A stretch of DNA of 6,312 nucleotides, from assembly GCA_023128635.1 (NCBI GenBank), contig JAGMDP010000165.1:1-6312 (forward strand), in the 5' to 3' direction. Made by a program: the position numbers and the translations under genes. This stretch comes from Candidatus Heimdallarchaeota archaeon (GTDB lineage: Archaea > Asgardarchaeota > Heimdallarchaeia > JABLTI01). Shown piece by piece: positions 4,738 through 6,312 of this stretch. The stretch's first letter is position 1. Each line of letters opens with the position of its first letter. The notes below the pieces were generated by a model. That model was not told where the DNA came from and did not search any database. It worked only from the letters and a program-made list of their open reading frames with translations.

Positions 4738-5538
4738 TTATTTCTTACCTTCGATAATAGCTTTTGTTATATCTGTTAGTGTGACAATTCCCACTAATTT
4801 CTCTTCTTTATCAACTACAAATACTCCTTTGTAATTTGTTTCTTGAAAGACTGTGATAAGATCACATAAAGGAGCGTTTTCATTGATTATTGGAGGATCC
4901 GATTTCATAACTTGTCCTATATAGAATTCATGGAGTCTAGCTTTTTGATGTTTTACTGAGAATTGGTCTCGAAATCTTGCTAATGCATCTGCAAGTGTAG
5001 CATCATCAATTATTCCAATAATAGTACTTTCTTCCATAACAGGTAAAACACTGAATTTCTTTTCTATCATAGTGTTTCGAGCAGAAATGACTCGTTCGCT
5101 TGAAGATATCATAACTGGGTTTTCTGTCATGAGTTCTTTTACTTTTATTTTCTTGCATGAATCATATACTTTCAAAAGATCAAATTTTCTCATAATTCCA
5201 ATTAGTTTTTCGTCTTCCATGACAAGTAAGCTGGAAACTCTGTTCTCAAACATTATATTAGCTGCTGTTTCAACAGCCTCATTTTTATCAATTTGTAAAA
5301 TAGGATAAGTCATTGCACTTGAAACGCGCAAACTTTTAGGAGAAATTCCTTCTGTTTTATAAGTTCCTAATCTATTTGCTACATCGCGGAAGGATATAAT
5401 TCCCACCGGTTTTTCACCTTGAATTACAATTAGTCTTGAGGTATCTTTCTTCTTCCTCATAAGATTCAAAGCATTTTGTAAGGTTTGATCTTTTTCTATT
5501 GTTTCAAATTCAGTTGACATTACTTCAGAAACCTTCAT
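4738..5538 (-). CDS. Four-CBS-domain protein
   Basis: This 266-residue protein consists only of four CBS motifs, i.e. two Bateman modules, at about 1-57, 70-125, 131-189 and 204-261. Each begins with a segment like VSEVM, VSSAM, VKELM or IGQVM. CBS pairs commonly bind AMP, ATP, other adenine nucleotides or S-adenosylmethionine and regulate a partner. The nucleotide-ribose signature G-h-h-S/T-x-x-D is intact in motif 1 (GIISFRD, 46-52) and motif 4 (GIVTLTD, 250-256). It is degenerate in motif 2 (GIMRKFD) and motif 3 (GIIDDAT), so probably not every site binds. There is no catalytic, membrane or DNA-binding domain, so it likely acts by contacting another protein. The start at ATG 5538 has a strong SD. 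It is flanked by another CBS gene and pyrC on the same strand. Confidence 0.92.
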   Translation of the reverse strand: MKVSEVMSTEFETIEKDQTLQNALNLMRKKKDTSRLIVIQGEKPVGIISFRDVANRLGTYKTEGISPKSLRVSSAMTYPILQIDKNEAVETAANIMFENRVSSLLVMEDEKLIGIMRKFDLLKVYDSCKKIKVKELMTENPVMISSSERVISARNTMIEKKFSVLPVMEESTIIGIIDDATLADALARFRDQFSVKHQKARLHEFYIGQVMKSDPPIINENAPLCDLITVFQETNYKGVFVVDKEEKLVGIVTLTDITKAIIEGKK

Positions 5539-5544
5539 ACAATT

Positions 5545-5551
5545 TCCTCCT
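5545..5551 (-). promoter_or_regulatory. Strong Shine-Dalgarno site of the four-CBS gene
   Basis: AGGAGGA on the minus strand lies 6 bases before the ATG at 5538. It is the best SD match in the window and fixes the start, which also leaves the first CBS motif complete. Confidence 0.7.
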
Positions 5552-5612
5552 AGAAATTATTCTATATCTCCTGATTTTTCTTCTCCGTTTTTTTTAGCGT
5601 TAATCACTTTTT

Positions 5613-5631
5613 ATGAGTTACGATAACTCAT
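5613..5631. repeat. Perfect palindromic inverted repeat after the CBS-zinc ribbon gene
   Basis: ATGAGTTA (5613-5620) and TAACTCAT (5624-5631) are perfect 8-base arms with a 3-base centre. It directly abuts the stop codon (5632-5634) of the upstream gene. On the minus strand it is followed by A-rich sequence with a TATA-like CATAAAAAG, so it is not a classical T-run terminator. It may be an operator just upstream of a promoter for the four-CBS gene, or a 3'-end stem. Confidence 0.6.
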
Positions 5632-6273
5632 TTATTCATCTAAAGCTTGGCAGTCACTACATAAAGCTTGGTCATCAGAGTTGTAAATTGGCTCAGTTTC
5701 ATTCCATTCTCCACATACGGAACAGTAAAATCCTAAAGATAAATCTGGGGGATTCAACTCAGAATCTTTATCATAGTCTTCATCTGCGAAATCTATGATA
5801 TCATCTTCGGTTTTTGTTCCAAAACCAATTTTTTCATATTCAAGGGCAATTTCTAGTAACCCAGGTGCAATTCTCAGTAAATCTCTGTAAGTTACTATGC
5901 CTACTACGTTGTTATTTTCCACAATGATTAATCGTCTAATATTCAATTTAGCCATAAGGGACATTGCCTTGCCGACATCTAGTGACGGATTTGCTGTGAC
6001 TACTGGTTTAGTTGCTATCTTATCAACAATAGTGTCTGATGGATTCTTGTTAACTGCCACAACTCGAGTAACGATATCTCTTTCAGTAATTATCCCAAGG
6101 GGAGTTTTCTCACCTTCTCTTGGTTGGATAATTACACAACCCACTTTTTTCTTCAACATTAATTTTGCTGCTTCTTCTACTGTTTGATCCGGATAGATCG
6201 AAAAAACAGTAGAGGTCATTACCTCTGATACATCCATTTTAACTCGGGAGTCAGAAGAGATATTATTGTGCAT
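5632..6273 (-). CDS. CBS-pair protein with C-terminal zinc ribbon
   Basis: The 213 residues contain a CBS pair followed by a zinc-ribbon-like tail. CBS 1 spans about 14-74 with the signature GIITERD (60-66). CBS 2 spans about 82-135 with GIVTYRD (125-131). Both nucleotide signatures are complete, so this Bateman module should bind an adenine nucleotide. A helix (137-150) and a very acidic linker (156-171, mostly Asp and Glu) lead to Cys184-x2-Cys187 and Cys205-x2-Cys208, a four-Cys metal knuckle pair. The same architecture is known from archaeal proteins such as TA0289 of Thermoplasma, where the tail resembles a Zn ribbon or rubredoxin. The likely role is nucleotide-controlled regulation through the ribbon, which may contact nucleic acid or protein. 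The ATG at 6273 directly follows an in-frame TAA; Met13, just before the first CBS motif, is an alternative start. No clear SD is seen. Confidence 0.9.
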   Translation of the reverse strand: MHNNISSDSRVKMDVSEVMTSTVFSIYPDQTVEEAAKLMLKKKVGCVIIQPREGEKTPLGIITERDIVTRVVAVNKNPSDTIVDKIATKPVVTANPSLDVGKAMSLMAKLNIRRLIIVENNNVVGIVTYRDLLRIAPGLLEIALEYEKIGFGTKTEDDIIDFADEDYDKDSELNPPDLSLGFYCSVCGEWNETEPIYNSDDQALCSDCQALDE

Positions 6274-6312
6274 TTAGGCAAACATCTCACGAAATTCCTT
6301 AAGGAATATTAA
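6274..6312 (-). CDS. Possible C-terminal end of an upstream gene (runs off right edge)
   Basis: On the minus strand a frame is open from the window edge for 12 codons (ending KEFREMFA) to a TAA at 6276-6274, immediately before the ATG of the CBS-zinc ribbon gene. The residues look like an ordinary amphipathic C-terminal helix, and the TAA-ATG junction is typical of a translationally coupled operon. Twelve open codons can arise by chance, so this is only a possibility. Its product cannot be named. Confidence 0.3.
   Translation of the reverse strand, partial: LIFLKEFREMFA
6294..6307. repeat. Perfect 14-base palindrome at the right edge
   Basis: ATTCCTTAAGGAAT is its own reverse complement and lies 20 bases before the CBS-zinc ribbon start on the minus strand. 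It is either an operator for that gene or a coincidence inside the end of an upstream coding frame. Confidence 0.35.

Noticed and set aside
5072..6187. Plus-strand ORFs opposite both CBS genes
   Set aside because: Antisense shadows of repeated CBS motifs; no independent coding signal.

Overview
The window looks like part of an AT-rich archaeal chromosome. The evidence is the gene content: an AMMECR1-domain protein, a Mut7-C (DUF82) PIN-like RNase with zinc ribbon, a CBS-pair protein with a C-terminal zinc ribbon, and a second protein made only of CBS repeats. All four are typical of archaea, often as stand-alone genes. Intergenic regions carry TATA-like boxes and no bacterial -35/-10 pairs. 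Some genes have strong Shine-Dalgarno (SD) sites and others have none, the usual archaeal mixture. An Asgard-type or euryarchaeal host is plausible, but no marker here fixes the lineage.

Left part (1-481): the start of a secreted or membrane-anchored protein gene runs off the left edge on the minus strand. It is followed by about 330 bases without an obvious gene. That stretch holds a patch near 48% GC with strong stem-loops, a 45-codon small ORF on the plus strand, a TATA-like palindrome, and a hairpin plus poly-T tract that reads as a plus-strand terminator. It may be a small RNA or micro-gene locus, or a structured leader.

Middle part (482-2087): an aldo/keto reductase (minus) and a DinB/ClbS-like four-helix protein (plus) are divergently transcribed from a 130-base promoter region. 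Each side of that region carries an AACC-N(3-4)-GGTT inverted repeat. The pair may be a small detoxification or stress unit.

Right part (2091-6312): five genes run in one direction on the minus strand. Transcription order is CBS pair plus zinc ribbon, four-CBS protein, dihydroorotase (pyrC), Mut7-C RNase, AMMECR1. Gaps are 93, 70, 30 and 48 bases. A further gene appears to end directly against the first CBS gene at the right edge. Inverted repeats lie in three of the gaps and SD sites precede three of the starts. A working reading, which is inference, is a nucleotide-linked cluster: adenine-nucleotide-sensing CBS proteins, a pyrimidine biosynthesis enzyme, an RNase and an AMMECR1 protein of unsettled role. 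The AMMECR1 gene meets the DinB-like gene tail to tail with only 3 bases between the stop codons.

No rRNA, tRNA, CRISPR array, insertion sequence or replication origin was recognised. All the large genes are intact.
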